Counted from the first letter of the stretch, positions 29,708-43,318 are shown. The stretch: DNA of 64,000 nt from Nevskia ramosa DSM 11499 (GCF_000420645.1 NZ_ATVI01000005.1:480357-544356); one strand, 5' to 3'. Notes: generated by a model not told the origin, from the letters alone. A program made the numbers and translations.

Positions 29708-32700
29708 TTGTTCGTCCATCTGCACCTGCATACCGAATTCTCACTGGTCGACAGCCTGATCCGCGTCGAAGCGCCAGCCAGGAAAAGTGCGGGCGCCAAT
29801 GTCCAGACCTTGACTGGCTTTGCCGCGAAGCTCGGCCTGCCCGCCATTGCCGTCACCGATCAGGACAACCTGTTCGCGATGGTGAAGTTCTACAAGCTGG
29901 CGGAAGCTGCGGGCGTCAAGCCGATCATCGGCGCCGATATCGCGATGCCGGAATCCGGTGACGGCGAGCAGGCTGAAAACGTGACCTTGCTGGTGCAGAA
30001 CGACACCGGCTACCGCAATCTCACGCGCCTGCTGTCGCGCGCCTACAACGAAGGGCAGGGCCGGGGTCGACCGCGCATCCATCGCGCCTGGATCGAAGCG
30101 GCGAGCGATGGCCTGATCGCGCTCAGCGGCCGTGATGGCGAGATCGGCCGGGCGCTGCTGGCCGGGAAAGTCGAACACGCACGCGGGCTGACCCAGTGGT
30201 GGAGCCGGTTCTTCCCGGATCGCCTGTACTTGGAGATCACCCGCTGCGGCCGCCGCGATGACGACAGCCATCTGCGCGCGGCCGTCAGCTTTGCCCGCGA
30301 CACCGGCTTGCCGGTGGTCGCCAGCAACGAGGTGCGCTTTCTCGAACGCGGCGATTTCGATGCCCACGAGGCGCGCGTCTGCATCAACCAGGGCCGGGTC
30401 ATCAACGACGATCGCCGGCCTCGCGAGTACACGCCGGATCAGTACCTGAAGTCGGCCGAGGAAATGATCGAGCTGTTCGCCGATCTGCCCGAAGCGGTCG
30501 AGAACACGCTGGAGATCGCGCGCCGCTGCACCTTGAGCCTCAGCTTCGGCGTCAACCATCTGCCGGACTATCCGGTGCCGGAAGGCTTCACGGTGCCGGG
30601 CTACCTGCGCAAGACTGCGCAGGATGGTCTGGAGCAGCGCTTCGCGCACCAGGGTGCGTTCAAGCCGGTCGAGGAATATCAGCAACGGCTCGATTTCGAA
30701 CTGGCCGTCATCGAGCGCATGGGCTTCGTCGGCTACTTCCTGGTGGTGGCCGACTTCATCCGCTGGGGCAAGAGCAATGGCGTGCCGGTCGGCCCCGGTC
30801 GTGGCTCGGGTGCTGGTTCGCTGGTCGCCTATGCCATCGGCATCACCGATCTCGATCCGCTGCCTTACAACCTGCTGTTCGAGCGCTTCCTGAATCCGGA
30901 ACGCGTGTCGCTGCCGGATTTCGACGTCGATTTCTGCATCGAAGGCCGCGACCGGGTGATCGCCTACGTCGCCGAGAAATACGGCCGCGAGCGCGTCAGC
31001 CAGATCATCACCTACGGCTCGATGGCGGCGCGCGCCGTGGTACGCGACGTGACCCGGGTGATGGGCCATCCGTATGGTCTCGGCGACCGCATCGCCAAGC
31101 TGATTCCGGGCGCGCCGGCGTTCAAGGCTGACGCCGAAAAGGCCGGGCGTTCATCGCTCGAACATGCGCTGGTCGAAGTGCCGGATCTGAAGGCCGCCTA
31201 CGACGCAGAAGAAGATCTGCGCGAGATCATCGACCTCGGCATGGCGCTGGAAGATCTCACTCGCGGCGTCGGCATCCACGCCGGCGGTGTGGTCATCGCG
31301 CCGCTGCCGCTGACCGAGTACACGCCGATGTTCTGCGAAGCCGGTGGTGCCGGCCTGCGCACCCAGTTCGACATGAAGGACTGCGAGACCGTCGGCCTGG
31401 TCAAGTTCGACTTCCTTGGCCTGCGCACCTTGACCATCATCGAGTCCGCCGTGCAGCAGATCAATGCGCGCTGGCCGGACAAGAAGCTCGACATCCTGAG
31501 CCTGCCGCTGACCGACCGCGAGGCTTACAAGCTGTACGCCGAAGGCCAGACCACGGCGGTGTTCCAGATGGAATCGCAGGGCATGCAGCGCGCCTCGGTG
31601 GACCTCAAGCCGGACTGCTTCGAGGACATCATCGCGCTGATCTCGCTGTACCGCCCCGGCCCGATGGACCTGATTCCGCAGTACTGCCGGCGCAAGCACG
31701 GCACCGAGGAAGTCACCTACCTGCATCCGGACATGGAGGGCGTGCTCAAGCCCACCTACGGCAACTTCGTCTACCAGGAACAGGTGATGCAGATGGCGCA
31801 GGTGCTGGCCGGCTATACGCTCGGGGGTGCCGACATGCTGCGCCGCGCGATGGGCAAGAAGAAGCCCGAGGAGATGGCCCAGCAGCGCGGCATCTTCGAG
31901 AAGGGTGCTGCCGAGCGCGGCATCGACGCACCGACCGCGTCGGCCGTGTTCAGCCTGATGGAGAAGTTCGCCGGCTACGGCTTCAACAAGTCGCATGCGG
32001 CGGCCTATGCGCTGGTCTCGTACCAGACCGCCTGGCTGAAGGCGCACTACCCGGCGCAGTTCATGGCGGCGGTGATGTCGGCGGAAATGAGCCACACCGA
32101 TACCGTGGTGGTGATGCTCGAAGAATGCCGGCGCATGAAGCAGACGGTGCTGCCGCCGGACGTGAACTCGTCCGAGTACCGGTTCACGGTCAACGCGGCT
32201 GGAGCGATCGTCTACGGCCTTGGCGCGGTCAAGGGCGCAGGTGAGGGCGCGATCGACGGCATCATCAACGAGCGCCGCAGCCATGGCGCCTTTCTTGATC
32301 TGTTCGACTTCTGCCGCCGCATCGACACCCGCAAAGCCAATCGCCGGGTGCTCGAAGCGCTGATCGGCGCCGGTGCGATGGACTGCTTCCAGCTCAATCG
32401 CCCGAGCCTGATGAAGACTCTGCCCAAGGCTCTGCAACTGGCCGAGCAGACCGCCGCCTCGGCCGGCGCCGGCATTGCCGATCTGTTCGGTCTCGGTGCG
32501 CCGGCCGATGCCTCGAACACCGGCACCGTGGCCGCCGAACTGGAAACCGACTGGGAGCCGAATGAGCGCCTGTCGGTCGAGAAGAAGGTGCTCGGTCTGT
32601 ATCTGTCCGGCCATCCGGTCGAGGCCTATCGCGCGCTGATCGAGCAGGTCTGCTCGGGCAACATCAAGACGCTGATCGACGAGGCGGGTCCGCCGCCCGA

Positions 32701-33340
32701 CTTCGGTGGCAACACGGGTGGCGGTGGTGACGACGAGGAGGGCGCGCCGGCACCGCGCCGTCGCGGCTACCGCAAGCAAGTGATGCTGGCGGGCTGGCTG
32801 ACCGACATCCGCACCATCATGGGCGACCGGCCGGGCAAGATCCTGATCCTCGACGACCGCACCGCGCAGCTGGTCTGCTGGCTCGATTTCCAGGACTGGC
32901 AGCGCTTCCAGACCCTGCTCAAGCCGGACACGCTGATCTTTGCCACCGGCTCGATCAGCGCTTCGCAGCGCGAAGGCCGTGAACTCGAATATCGGCTGTC
33001 GGCGAAGAGCTTCTACGATCTCGACTCGCTGCTGCGCGAGCGCACCGAGCGTGTGACTTTGACCTGGAAAAAGCCGTCGATCGCCGTCACCGCGCTGCCA
33101 CAGCGCCTGGCCCCGTGGCGTGGCCCGAATGGTGCGGCGGTTTCCGTGGAATACTGGAACGGCACGGCGCGGGCCGTGCTCGATTGGGGCACCGCCTGGC
33201 GTTTGAAGTTCGAGACGGCTGCCGAGACGGAGCTGAAACGCCTGCTCGGCGCGGAAAGCGTGAAGGCCGAATATCGACGCTGGGTCGCCCCGGTTTCAAG
33301 CAACCAGAGGTCTAGGGCAGAATACGACGATGGCGAATAA
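29708..33340 (+). CDS. dnaE: DNA polymerase III alpha subunit
   Basis: 1210 residues, the replicative polymerase. TTG 29708 is the only plausible start; the conserved [11 protein letters not shown] begins right after it, so the protein lacks the 4-5 leading residues of E. coli DnaE. The PHP domain has an HxH pair, but the usual TDHxN motif reads TDQDN, so the metal site is probably incomplete. The polymerase triad is in PDFDVDFC (two Asp near residue 402) and the later Asp in the palm; KSHAAAY and HAGGVVI motifs of C-family enzymes follow. A Gly/Asp-rich linker (about residues 996-1022) precedes the OB domain. The C-terminus overlaps accA by 11 nt. Confidence 0.97.
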   Translation: MFVHLHLHTEFSLVDSLIRVEAPARKSAGANVQTLTGFAAKLGLPAIAVTDQDNLFAMVKFYKLAEAAGVKPIIGADIAMPESGDGEQAENVTLLVQNDTGYRNLTRLLSRAYNEGQGRGRPRIHRAWIEAASDGLIALSGRDGEIGRALLAGKVEHARGLTQWWSRFFPDRLYLEITRCGRRDDDSHLRAAVSFARDTGLPVVASNEVRFLERGDFDAHEARVCINQGRVINDDRRPREYTPDQYLKSAEEMIELFADLPEAVENTLEIARRCTLSLSFGVNHLPDYPVPEGFTVPGYLRKTAQDGLEQRFAHQGAFKPVEEYQQRLDFELAVIERMGFVGYFLVVADFIRWGKSNGVPVGPGRGSGAGSLVAYAIGITDLDPLPYNLLFERFLNPERVSLPDFDVDFCIEGRDRVIAYVAEKYGRERVSQIITYGSMAARAVVRDVTRVMGHPYGLGDRIAKLIPGAPAFKADAEKAGRSSLEHALVEVPDLKAAYDAEEDLREIIDLGMALEDLTRGVGIHAGGVVIAPLPLTEYTPMFCEAGGAGLRTQFDMKDCETVGLVKFDFLGLRTLTIIESAVQQINARWPDKKLDILSLPLTDREAYKLYAEGQTTAVFQMESQGMQRASVDLKPDCFEDIIALISLYRPGPMDLIPQYCRRKHGTEEVTYLHPDMEGVLKPTYGNFVYQEQVMQMAQVLAGYTLGGADMLRRAMGKKKPEEMAQQRGIFEKGAAERGIDAPTASAVFSLMEKFAGYGFNKSHAAAYALVSYQTAWLKAHYPAQFMAAVMSAEMSHTDTVVVMLEECRRMKQTVLPPDVNSSEYRFTVNAAGAIVYGLGAVKGAGEGAIDGIINERRSHGAFLDLFDFCRRIDTRKANRRVLEALIGAGAMDCFQLNRPSLMKTLPKALQLAEQTAASAGAGIADLFGLGAPADASNTGTVAAELETDWEPNERLSVEKKVLGLYLSGHPVEAYRALIEQVCSGNIKTLIDEAGPPPDFGGNTGGGGDDEEGAPAPRRRGYRKQVMLAGWLTDIRTIMGDRPGKILILDDRTAQLVCWLDFQDWQRFQTLLKPDTLIFATGSISASQREGRELEYRLSAKSFYDLDSLLRERTERVTLTWKKPSIAVTALPQRLAPWRGPNGAAVSVEYWNGTARAVLDWGTAWRLKFETAAETELKRLLGAESVKAEYRRWVAPVSSNQRSRAEYDDGE

Positions 33341-34328
33341 CATGACGTACCTGGATTTCGAGCAGCCGATTGCCGATCTCCAGAAGAAAATCGAAGAGCT
33401 GCGCTTCATGACCGGCGGCAGCGACCTGAATCTCACCGACGAGATTTCGCGGCTGGAAGCGAAGATCGGCGAGCAGACCAAGTCGATCTTCGCGAACCTC
33501 ACGCCCTGGCAGATCGCCCAGCTTGCCCGTCATCCGCAGCGCCCTTACGCGCTCGATTACGTGCACGGCGTCTTCACCGAGTGGGAAGAACTGCACGGTG
33601 ACCGCCACTACGCCGATGATCCGGCCATGGTCTGCGGCGTCGCCCGCCTCGAAGGCCGCGCGGTCGTCGTGATCGGCGAGCAGAAAGGCCGCGATGCCAA
33701 GGAACGCGTCTATCGCAACTTCGGCATGCCGCGTCCCGAGGGTTATCGCAAGGCGCTGCGGATCATGAAGCTCGCCGAGAAATTCAACCTGCCGATCGTC
33801 ACCTTCATCGACACGCCGGGTGCCTATCCGGGCATCGGCGCCGAAGAGCGCAACCAGTCGGAAGCGATCGCCCGCAACCTGTTCGAACTTTCCAAGCTGC
33901 GCGCGCCGATCGTCGCCACGGTGACCGGCGAAGGCGGTTCCGGTGGTGCGCTGGCGATCGGCGTGGCCGATCACGTGATGATGCTTCAATACGGCATCTA
34001 CTCGGTGATCTCGCCGGAAGGCTGCGCCTCGATCCTGTTCAAGAAGGCCGAGCGCGCCAAGGAAGCCGCCGAAGCGATGAGAGTCACCGCCAAGGATCTG
34101 ATCGAGTTCAAGCTGGTCGACGAGATCGTGCCGGAGCCGCATGGCGGCGCCCATCGTGATCCGGTGTTGATGATGGCGACCCTGAAGGAGCGCATCGTTC
34201 ACCACGTCGAGCGCCTGTGCCGCGTGCCGATGACCCGTCTGCTGTCCGACCGCTATGGCCGCCTGATGACCTATGGCACTTACGAGGAGCCGGGCGAGGT
34301 CGCCCAGTCTTCGGTCGCCGCCGCCTGA
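33330..34328 (+). CDS. accA: Acetyl-CoA carboxylase carboxyltransferase subunit alpha
   Basis: 332 residues. With AccD it transfers carboxyl from biotin to acetyl-CoA, making malonyl-CoA for fatty-acid synthesis. Family features are [18 protein letters not shown] at the N-terminus, [16 protein letters not shown], the oxyanion region ending [15 protein letters not shown] and the [11 protein letters not shown] motif. ATG 33330 overlaps the dnaE end; ATG 33342 is a possible alternative. It is followed by a weak terminator and tilS. Confidence 0.97.
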   Translation: MANNMTYLDFEQPIADLQKKIEELRFMTGGSDLNLTDEISRLEAKIGEQTKSIFANLTPWQIAQLARHPQRPYALDYVHGVFTEWEELHGDRHYADDPAMVCGVARLEGRAVVVIGEQKGRDAKERVYRNFGMPRPEGYRKALRIMKLAEKFNLPIVTFIDTPGAYPGIGAEERNQSEAIARNLFELSKLRAPIVATVTGEGGSGGALAIGVADHVMMLQYGIYSVISPEGCASILFKKAERAKEAAEAMRVTAKDLIEFKLVDEIVPEPHGGAHRDPVLMMATLKERIVHHVERLCRVPMTRLLSDRYGRLMTYGTYEEPGEVAQSSVAAA

Positions 34329-34360
34329 TCGCGGAAGTCTCCGTAGCCTGTCGCCCTTCG

Positions 34361-34380
34361 AGGCCCGCTACGGCGGGCCT
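34361..34380 (+). terminator. Hairpin after accA
   Basis: An 8-bp perfect stem (34361-34368 with 34373-34380) with a TACG loop lies 32 bp after the accA stop and is followed by a short T-containing stretch (TGTCGTTT). It probably ends the dnaE-accA transcript at least partly. Confidence 0.55.
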
Positions 34381-34426
34381 TGTCGTTTCTGGGCGTTTCT
34401 GCAGCGCCGCTCCGTAAACTGCCTGT

Positions 34427-35776
34427 ATGCCGTCCAGACCCACTTCCGAGCTGATCCCGCCGCTGCCTGAACGAGCCGCCGGCGCGCGGGTGCTGGTCGC
34501 CTACAGCGGTGGACTCGATTCGACGGTGCTGCTGCACGCGCTGGCGCAGCGCGGTCCGCAGGAGTTGGTCGCAGTCCACGTTCACCACGGCCTGCAGGAA
34601 GCGGCTGACGGCTGGGCGCGGGACGGTGCTGTTTTCTGCAAGTCCCTCGGCGTGCCGATGATTCTCCGCCGGGCCGCGATTGCCGGTGACGACGCCGCCG
34701 GCCCCGAAGGCGCGGCTCGTGAGGCGCGCTATGCGCTGCTGCGCGCGCAGATGCAGTCCGGCGATCTGCTGGTCACCGCCCATCATCGCGACGATCAGGC
34801 CGAAACGGTGCTGCTGCGCCTGCTGCGCGGGGCCGGTGTTCACGGGCTGGCGGCGATGCGGCCGCTGACTGTGTTCGCGCCCGGTCAGCTATGGCGACCG
34901 CTGCTCGATCAGCCGCGGACTGCCTTGCGTGCCTATGCAGAGCAGCACGGCCTGAGCTGGATCGACGATCCGCATAACGAAGACCCGCGCTACGCCCGCA
35001 GCTGGCTGCGGCGTGAGGTGATGCCCGGCCTGCGCACGCGCTTTGGGCAGACCGATCCGAGCCTGGCGCGCGCCGCGCGGCTCGCTGCCGAAGCGGCAGA
35101 CCTGCTCGACGAGCGAGCGGCGGAAGATCATCTGCAGGCCGCGCAGGGCGCGGCGTTGTCGGTCTCGCGACTGCTGATGCTGAGCGCAGCCCGGCGCCAC
35201 AACCTGATCCGCTGGTGGTTGCATGAGCAGGGTTTTCGCGCGCCGTTCGCCAACCATCTCGATCTCGTCGACGAGCAGTTGCTCAAGCCCGGCCCGGATG
35301 CCACGCCGCGTCATGCCTGGCCCGGCTGCGAGCTGCGCCGCTATCGCGACCAGCTGCATGCGATGACGCCTTTGCCTGCAGCGCCGGCAGCTGGCGGCTG
35401 GGGCCTGTGGTCGAAGGAAACGCATTTCCAGCTGCCGGGCGACGGCGGCATGCTGGTAGCCAACCGGCCGCCGCCGATTCCGCTCAAGCTCAGAAGCCCG
35501 CAGCCAGGCGAAGCTTTTCGCAATGATGGCGCGGCGCATGCGCGGACCTTACGCAACCGGTTTCAGGAACTGGGCGTGGCGCCCTGGCTGCGTGCGCGCA
35601 TTCCGGTGATCGAGGCGGCAGACGGCGCACTGTGCATGCCCGGAATCGGCGCCACGCGCGAGTGGCGGGAAAGCCTTGTCGCACAAGGCTGGCAGGGTTT
35701 CTGGCGGCACGATTTTGCCGGCTTGCGCAGTCCTTTGGCACTCGATGGCACGCCGTCGTTGCGCGATTGCCCGTAA
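34427..35776 (+). CDS. tilS: tRNA(Ile)-lysidine synthetase
   Basis: 449 residues. It converts C34 of the AUA-reading tRNA-Ile to lysidine, which makes the tRNA read AUA and be charged with Ile. The PP-loop motif VAYSGGLDSTVLLHAL near residue 25 binds ATP, and TAHHRDDQAETVLLRLLRG is the following conserved block. The C-terminal domain (FQELGVAPWLR) is the tRNA-binding TilS-C region. It lies between accA and pyrG, the usual position. Confidence 0.95.
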   Translation: MPSRPTSELIPPLPERAAGARVLVAYSGGLDSTVLLHALAQRGPQELVAVHVHHGLQEAADGWARDGAVFCKSLGVPMILRRAAIAGDDAAGPEGAAREARYALLRAQMQSGDLLVTAHHRDDQAETVLLRLLRGAGVHGLAAMRPLTVFAPGQLWRPLLDQPRTALRAYAEQHGLSWIDDPHNEDPRYARSWLRREVMPGLRTRFGQTDPSLARAARLAAEAADLLDERAAEDHLQAAQGAALSVSRLLMLSAARRHNLIRWWLHEQGFRAPFANHLDLVDEQLLKPGPDATPRHAWPGCELRRYRDQLHAMTPLPAAPAAGGWGLWSKETHFQLPGDGGMLVANRPPPIPLKLRSPQPGEAFRNDGAAHARTLRNRFQELGVAPWLRARIPVIEAADGALCMPGIGATREWRESLVAQGWQGFWRHDFAGLRSPLALDGTPSLRDCP

Positions 35777-37500
<1,724 letters not shown>

Positions 37501-37501
<1 letters not shown>

Positions 37502-38337
37502 TGAAACTTTGTGGACGCGATATCGGCATCGATCAACCGCTGTTCCTGATCGCCGGCCCGGATACGCTGGAATCGCTGGATCTGGCGCTGGAAGTGGCGT
37601 CGACGATCAAGGCGATCACCGATCGCCTCGGCATCCTGTACGTGTTCAAGGGCTCGTTCGACAAGGCCAACCGCAGCTCCGGTCGGAGCTATCGTGGCCC
37701 GGGCATCGCCGAAGGCCTGAAGATCATGGAGACCGTGAAGGCCAAGATCGGCGTGCCGGTGCTGACCGACGTCCATGAAGACACGCCGCTGGGCGAAGTG
37801 GCTTCCGTCATTGACGTGATCCAGACACCGGCGTTCCTGTGCCGGCAGACCAATTTCATGCAGAACGCGGCGAAGACCGGCCGGCCGATCAACGTCAAGA
37901 AAGGCCAGTTCATGTCGCCCTGGGAAATGGGCAACGTCATCGACAAGATGACCGACGTGGCACCGCACCAGTTCCTGTTGTGCGAGCGCGGCTTCTCGTT
38001 CGGCTACAACAATCTGGTCGCCGACATGCGTGGCCTGTCGATCATGCGCAAGTTCGCGCCGGTGGTTTTCGATGCCACCCACACCGTGCAGTTGCCGGGC
38101 GGGCAGGGCACGGCTTCCGGCGGCATGCGCGAAATGATTCCGGTGCTGGCGCGCGCTGCAGTCGGCGCCGGTGTCTCCGGTGTGTTCATGGAAACCCATC
38201 CGAAGCCGGATGAAGCGCTGTGCGATGGCCCGAACTCGCTGCCGCTGTCGGAGATGGCCGATCTGCTGGAAACGCTGGTCGAGCTCGATCGTCTGGTCAA
38301 GCGCAAGCCGTTGCTGGAGTCACGCCTGAGCAGCTGA
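37501..38337 (+). CDS. kdsA: 3-deoxy-8-phosphooctulonate (KDO-8-P) synthase
   Basis: 278 residues from ATG 37501. It condenses phosphoenolpyruvate and arabinose 5-phosphate to KDO-8-phosphate for lipopolysaccharide core. Visible motifs are [31 protein letters not shown] and the C-terminal [17 protein letters not shown]. The Asn in KANRSS suggests the metal-independent class, as in E. coli. It is followed by a good terminator. Confidence 0.97.
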
Positions 38338-38360
38338 GCAGACTGGCCGAAGCAGACGAA

Positions 38361-38385
38361 AGCCGGGCTCGATGCCCGGCTTTTT
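38361..38385 (+). terminator. Rho-independent terminator after kdsA
   Basis: An 8-bp stem (38361-38368 with 38374-38381), 5-nt loop and a T-run to 38385. It separates the pyrG-kdsA transcript from eno; a possible -10 (TAGAAT, 38472-38477) for eno lies downstream. Confidence 0.8.
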
Positions 38386-38436
38386 GCTTTGTCCGGCCCA
38401 GTCTGTGACCGTTCTGTCGGTGGCTTGTCCCAATGA

Positions 38437-40100
<1,664 letters not shown>

Positions 40101-40105
40101 TTCGG

Positions 40106-40128
40106 CTTGAGCGCTGCCTGCGCTCAAG
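40106..40128. terminator. Hairpin in the convergent ftsB / hypothetical gene region
   Basis: A 9-bp perfect stem (40106-40114 with 40120-40128) with a 5-nt loop overlaps the last codons of the minus-strand gene. It may work from either side but has no T-run. Confidence 0.4.
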
Positions 40129-40525
40129 GCGGATCGATCCAGATGCGCCAGGTTTCGCTGCCGTTGACCTGCAGCGAGTAGGTGCCGGCCTTGTCGATCC
40201 GATAGCTGTCCTCGCCGCCGCCCGGCAGCGTGATGTTTTGCAGGACAGCACCCTCGGCATCACGCAGGTACATGACGAAGATCGCGCCATCGCTCTGGTA
40301 GCGCAGACGCTGCGGACCGGTGGTGACGAAGGCTTCGGTAGTGGCGCCGTGGCGGCCTGCGAAGCGCGGTGGCGAGTGGCGAAACGCGAGCACATCGAAG
40401 CAGGCCAGCCGTTGCTCGCGATCACTCAAGCTTCGACATTGCTGCAACTCTTCCGGGATATCGATGGTGCTCGCTGCAGCACTAACGCTCACCATGAACG
40501 CTAGCGCGAATGCGCGGACCTTCAC
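40124..40525 (-). CDS. Small exported protein, unknown function
   Basis: 133 residues with a clear signal peptide ending near AAASTI. The mature N-terminus has the word LQQCRSLSDREQRLACFDVLA, a Cys-Cys spaced motif of the RLACYD type found at the start of many periplasmic proteins of unknown role. It starts with GTG overlapping the pentapeptide gene stop (GTGA, 40522-40525). A beta-rich C-terminal part (IDKAGTYSLQVNG, WRIWIDPP) follows. Function unknown. Confidence 0.75.
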   Translation of the reverse strand: MKVRAFALAFMVSVSAAASTIDIPEELQQCRSLSDREQRLACFDVLAFRHSPPRFAGRHGATTEAFVTTGPQRLRYQSDGAIFVMYLRDAEGAVLQNITLPGGGEDSYRIDKAGTYSLQVNGSETWRIWIDPP

Positions 40526-41175
40526 GGCGCGGGTTTCGCCTGACCTTCTTCCCAGGCCTTGGTGCCGGTCTGCCAGCTTTGCGGGCAGCCGCTGCAGCCT
40601 TCCATGAGGGCGTCCTGGAAGATCGCGAAGCGGATCAGCGCACCGTCCATCACGGCGTTGCTGAGGTTGGCCTCGTAGAACTTGGTTTCCTGCAGATCGG
40701 CGTTGACGAGCTTGGCGCCGTCGAAGTTCGCGCCCTTGACCATCGCCTTTTCCAGGGTCGCGGCGGTCAGGTCGGCCTTGCTCAGATCGGCCTTGGCCAT
40801 GCGCACGAAGCGCAGATCGGCCCCGCGCAGGCTGGCACCGCGCAGTTTCACGCCGCCCATGAAGGCGATTTCGAGACGGGCGCCGTCGAGGTCGGCACCA
40901 TCGAGCTTCGCGCCATTGAGATTGGCATGACGCAGGTCGGCGCGGGCGAGATTGGCGCCGCTCAGATTCGCGCCTTCGAGGTTGGCATGGCGCAGATCGG
41001 CATGACGCAGGTCGACGCCGGGGCAGTCGCTTTTCGGGGCGATCAGGCAGCCGTTGATGATCCAGGGATCAGGGCGTTCGATGCTGTTGACGATGATATC
41101 GACGGCACCGGCCGGCACAGCGATCGCGGTGGCCAGCAGCAGGCCAGCGCGGCGTACGGAAACGGGGAAGTTCAT
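40522..41175 (-). CDS. Exported pentapeptide-repeat protein
   Basis: 217 residues. A signal peptide (MNFPVSVRRAGLLLATAIAVPAGA) is followed by a short disulphide-capable segment (Cys in NGCLIAPKSDCPG) and about 25 pentapeptide units of the A(D/N)LxX type from residue 55 to 190, e.g. ADLRHANLEGANLSGANL. Such units build a right-handed quadrilateral beta-helix. The end has CSGCPQSW. Function unknown; the location outside the cytoplasm is unusual enough to note, because the better known pentapeptide proteins (Qnr-like) are cytoplasmic. It starts the two-gene unit. Confidence 0.85.
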   Translation of the reverse strand: MNFPVSVRRAGLLLATAIAVPAGAVDIIVNSIERPDPWIINGCLIAPKSDCPGVDLRHADLRHANLEGANLSGANLARADLRHANLNGAKLDGADLDGARLEIAFMGGVKLRGASLRGADLRFVRMAKADLSKADLTAATLEKAMVKGANFDGAKLVNADLQETKFYEANLSNAVMDGALIRFAIFQDALMEGCSGCPQSWQTGTKAWEEGQAKPAP

Positions 41176-41288
41176 GGCGGAATTCCGGACAAAAGCAACG
41201 GCGGAAAAAAGTCAGCCGGCAAGCCGCGTTGCGGATTGCCGGCCGAATCTAGAGAAGGTCACAACCTTGCCTAGAGGAGCTGTTGCAG

Positions 41289-41314
41289 CCGCTGCGGTTC
41301 AAAGCCCGCAGCGG
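41289..41314 (-). terminator. Hairpin after the PQQ dehydrogenase gene
   Basis: A perfect 9-bp stem (41289-41297 with 41306-41314) with an 8-nt loop is 15 bp past the stop of the minus-strand dehydrogenase. No T-run follows on that strand, so the call as terminator is weak. Confidence 0.4.
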
Positions 41315-41329
41315 TCTGCTTGGAAATAC

Positions 41330-43228
41330 TCAGTTCGCGGTGGCGACGGCTTTCGCGTTCTCCGCATCGGCCACGGCCTGCGGCAGCTCGAAGACCCAGA
41401 ACGAGCCGCCCTGCGAGACCGGCTTGGTCAGGTCGGCCATGTCGCCTCCCCAAAGCGGCACTGCGCCGCCGTAACCGGAGGCCACGCCGAGGTACTGCTT
41501 GCCGCCGTCTTCCCAGGTGATCGGGCAGGACACCACGCCGGAGCCGGTCTGGAACTTCCACAGTTCCTTGCCGCTCTTGGCGTCGAAAGCCTTGAAGTAG
41601 CCGTCGCTGGTACCGGTGAACACCAGATTGCCCTTGGTCGCCAGGGTGCCGGACCACAGCGGCAGCGGTTCCTTCGCTTCCCAGACGATCTGGCCGGTCT
41701 TCGGGTCCATCGCCCGCAGCACGCCGACATGGTCTTCAAACTTGCGCTTGATGCGGAAGCCCTGGCCCAGATATGCCGCACCTTTCTTGTAGGTGATGTT
41801 CTCGGTCCAGTAGTCCTCGCTCCAGTCGTTGGAGCCGATGTAGAACAGGCCGGTTTCCGGGCTGTACGACATCGGATTCCAGTTCTTGCCGCCAAGGAAG
41901 TTCGGCGTGACCTGGATGGTCTTGCCCTTGTCCTGGCCTTCTTCCGGTTGCGGCGGACGCTGGCCTGGATTCTCGATCGGCCGGCCGGTCTTCAGATCGA
42001 AGCCCTTGGCCCAGGAGATGTCCGGCACGAACGGGTAGGCGCCGAGCAGGGAGGTCGGCCTGTTGATCTTGCCGCCGCGCTCGGTGAGCTTGTCGGTATC
42101 GGTGACGAAGAAGAAGCCGTTGCGATCGGCGTGGGCGCCGGCACGGATCTTCTTGCCGTCCTTTTCGAGGTCGAACAGGATGATTTCGTTGTTGCCGGAG
42201 AAGTCCCAGGCATCGTTCGGCGTGTGCTGGAAAAAGCCCACCGGCTCGCCATTCGACGGGTCGATGTAGACCTGGCCAGAGGTGTACAGCGAATCGCCCG
42301 GCGTGCGCTTCCAGGTGTTCCACGGCGCCGGGTTGCCGGTGCCGATGATGATGGTGTTGGTCTTGATGTCGAACGCCGCCGACTGCCAGGGCGCGCCGCC
42401 ACCGTGATGCCAGGCTTCGACCTTGGTCTTGCCATCCTTCTCGTTCGGCCAGCTCGGTGCTTTCGGGTCGCCCGTATAGCTGGAGTCGGCGCCATTCAGA
42501 CGGCCGCGATGACCTTCCACCAGCGGCCGCATCCACACTTCCTCGCCGGTCTCCGGATCGCGTGCGTACAGGCGGCCGACGACGCCGAACTCATCGCCCG
42601 AGGAGCCGTGGATCAGTAGCATCTTGCCGCTCTTCTGATCCTTGATGATGGTCGGCGCGCCGGTCATCGTGTAGCCGGCGGTGTGGTCTTCGAACTTCTC
42701 GAACCAGACCACCTTGCCGGTCTTGGCATTGAGCGCCACCAGGCCGGCATCGAGGGTGCCCATGTAGACCTTGTCGCCGAAGATCGCGGCGCCGCGGTTG
42801 ACCACGTCGCAGCAGGGGCGGATGTCGTCCGGCAGGCGATGCGAGTAGGCCCAGAGACGTTTACCGGTCTTGGCATCGAGCGCGAACATCCGCGAGTACG
42901 AGCCGGTGATGTAGATGACGCCGTCATGAAGCAGCGCCTGGCTTTCCTGGCCACGCTGCTTTTCGTCACCGAACGAGAACGACCATTTCGGCACCATCGC
43001 CGCAACGTTCGCGGCGTTGATCTTTTCGGCCGGGCTGTAGCGCTGGGCCTTCACGCCGAAACCGTACATCAGCACGTTGTCGGTTGTGGCCTGGTCGTTC
43101 TGGATGTCGTCCCAGGTCACCGCCTTGTCGGCTAGCGCGGGACCAGCAGCGGCCATTGCGATCAGGCTTGCTGCCGAAGCTGCAGTGACCCGCCGCCAGA
43201 GGCGTCGGGCCTTGATGTTGTCCGTCAT
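41330..43228 (-). CDS. exaA: PQQ-dependent alcohol dehydrogenase (ExaA-like, calcium type)
   Basis: 632 residues from ATG 43228, which has a strong AGGAGG-type ribosome binding site. The signal peptide ends near AAGPALADK, so the enzyme is periplasmic. It oxidises primary alcohols with pyrroloquinoline quinone. The eight-bladed propeller W-motifs are visible, as are the vicinal cysteines 139-140 in RPCCDVV, GNPAPWN (metal-binding Asn) and the catalytic Asp342 in NDAWDFSG. The residue two after Asp342 is Ser344, whereas lanthanide enzymes (XoxF, ExaF) have Asp there, so this is predicted to use calcium. The C-terminal WGGDMADLTKPVSQGGSFW matches Pseudomonas ExaA closely. No cytochrome c or pqq genes are adjacent. 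Confidence 0.93.
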   Translation of the reverse strand: MTDNIKARRLWRRVTAASAASLIAMAAAGPALADKAVTWDDIQNDQATTDNVLMYGFGVKAQRYSPAEKINAANVAAMVPKWSFSFGDEKQRGQESQALLHDGVIYITGSYSRMFALDAKTGKRLWAYSHRLPDDIRPCCDVVNRGAAIFGDKVYMGTLDAGLVALNAKTGKVVWFEKFEDHTAGYTMTGAPTIIKDQKSGKMLLIHGSSGDEFGVVGRLYARDPETGEEVWMRPLVEGHRGRLNGADSSYTGDPKAPSWPNEKDGKTKVEAWHHGGGAPWQSAAFDIKTNTIIIGTGNPAPWNTWKRTPGDSLYTSGQVYIDPSNGEPVGFFQHTPNDAWDFSGNNEIILFDLEKDGKKIRAGAHADRNGFFFVTDTDKLTERGGKINRPTSLLGAYPFVPDISWAKGFDLKTGRPIENPGQRPPQPEEGQDKGKTIQVTPNFLGGKNWNPMSYSPETGLFYIGSNDWSEDYWTENITYKKGAAYLGQGFRIKRKFEDHVGVLRAMDPKTGQIVWEAKEPLPLWSGTLATKGNLVFTGTSDGYFKAFDAKSGKELWKFQTGSGVVSCPITWEDGGKQYLGVASGYGGAVPLWGGDMADLTKPVSQGGSFWVFELPQAVADAENAKAVATAN

Positions 43229-43288
43229 GTCGCTCCTCCTGAAATTTTTATCGTGGCGCCGCAAGGCTTGTCGCCATCGGGCACGGTG

Positions 43289-43318
43289 ACTGTAGGAAGC
43301 GCGATCTGAGCTTGTCCT
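43289..43318 (-). promoter_or_regulatory. Candidate exaA promoter
   Basis: On the minus strand AGGACA (43318-43313) and TACAGT (43294-43289) are 18 nt apart, each matching 4 of 6 consensus bases. They lie about 60-90 nt before the exaA start. The -35 and spacer overlap two of three direct repeats described separately, as expected for an activated promoter. Confidence 0.45.
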
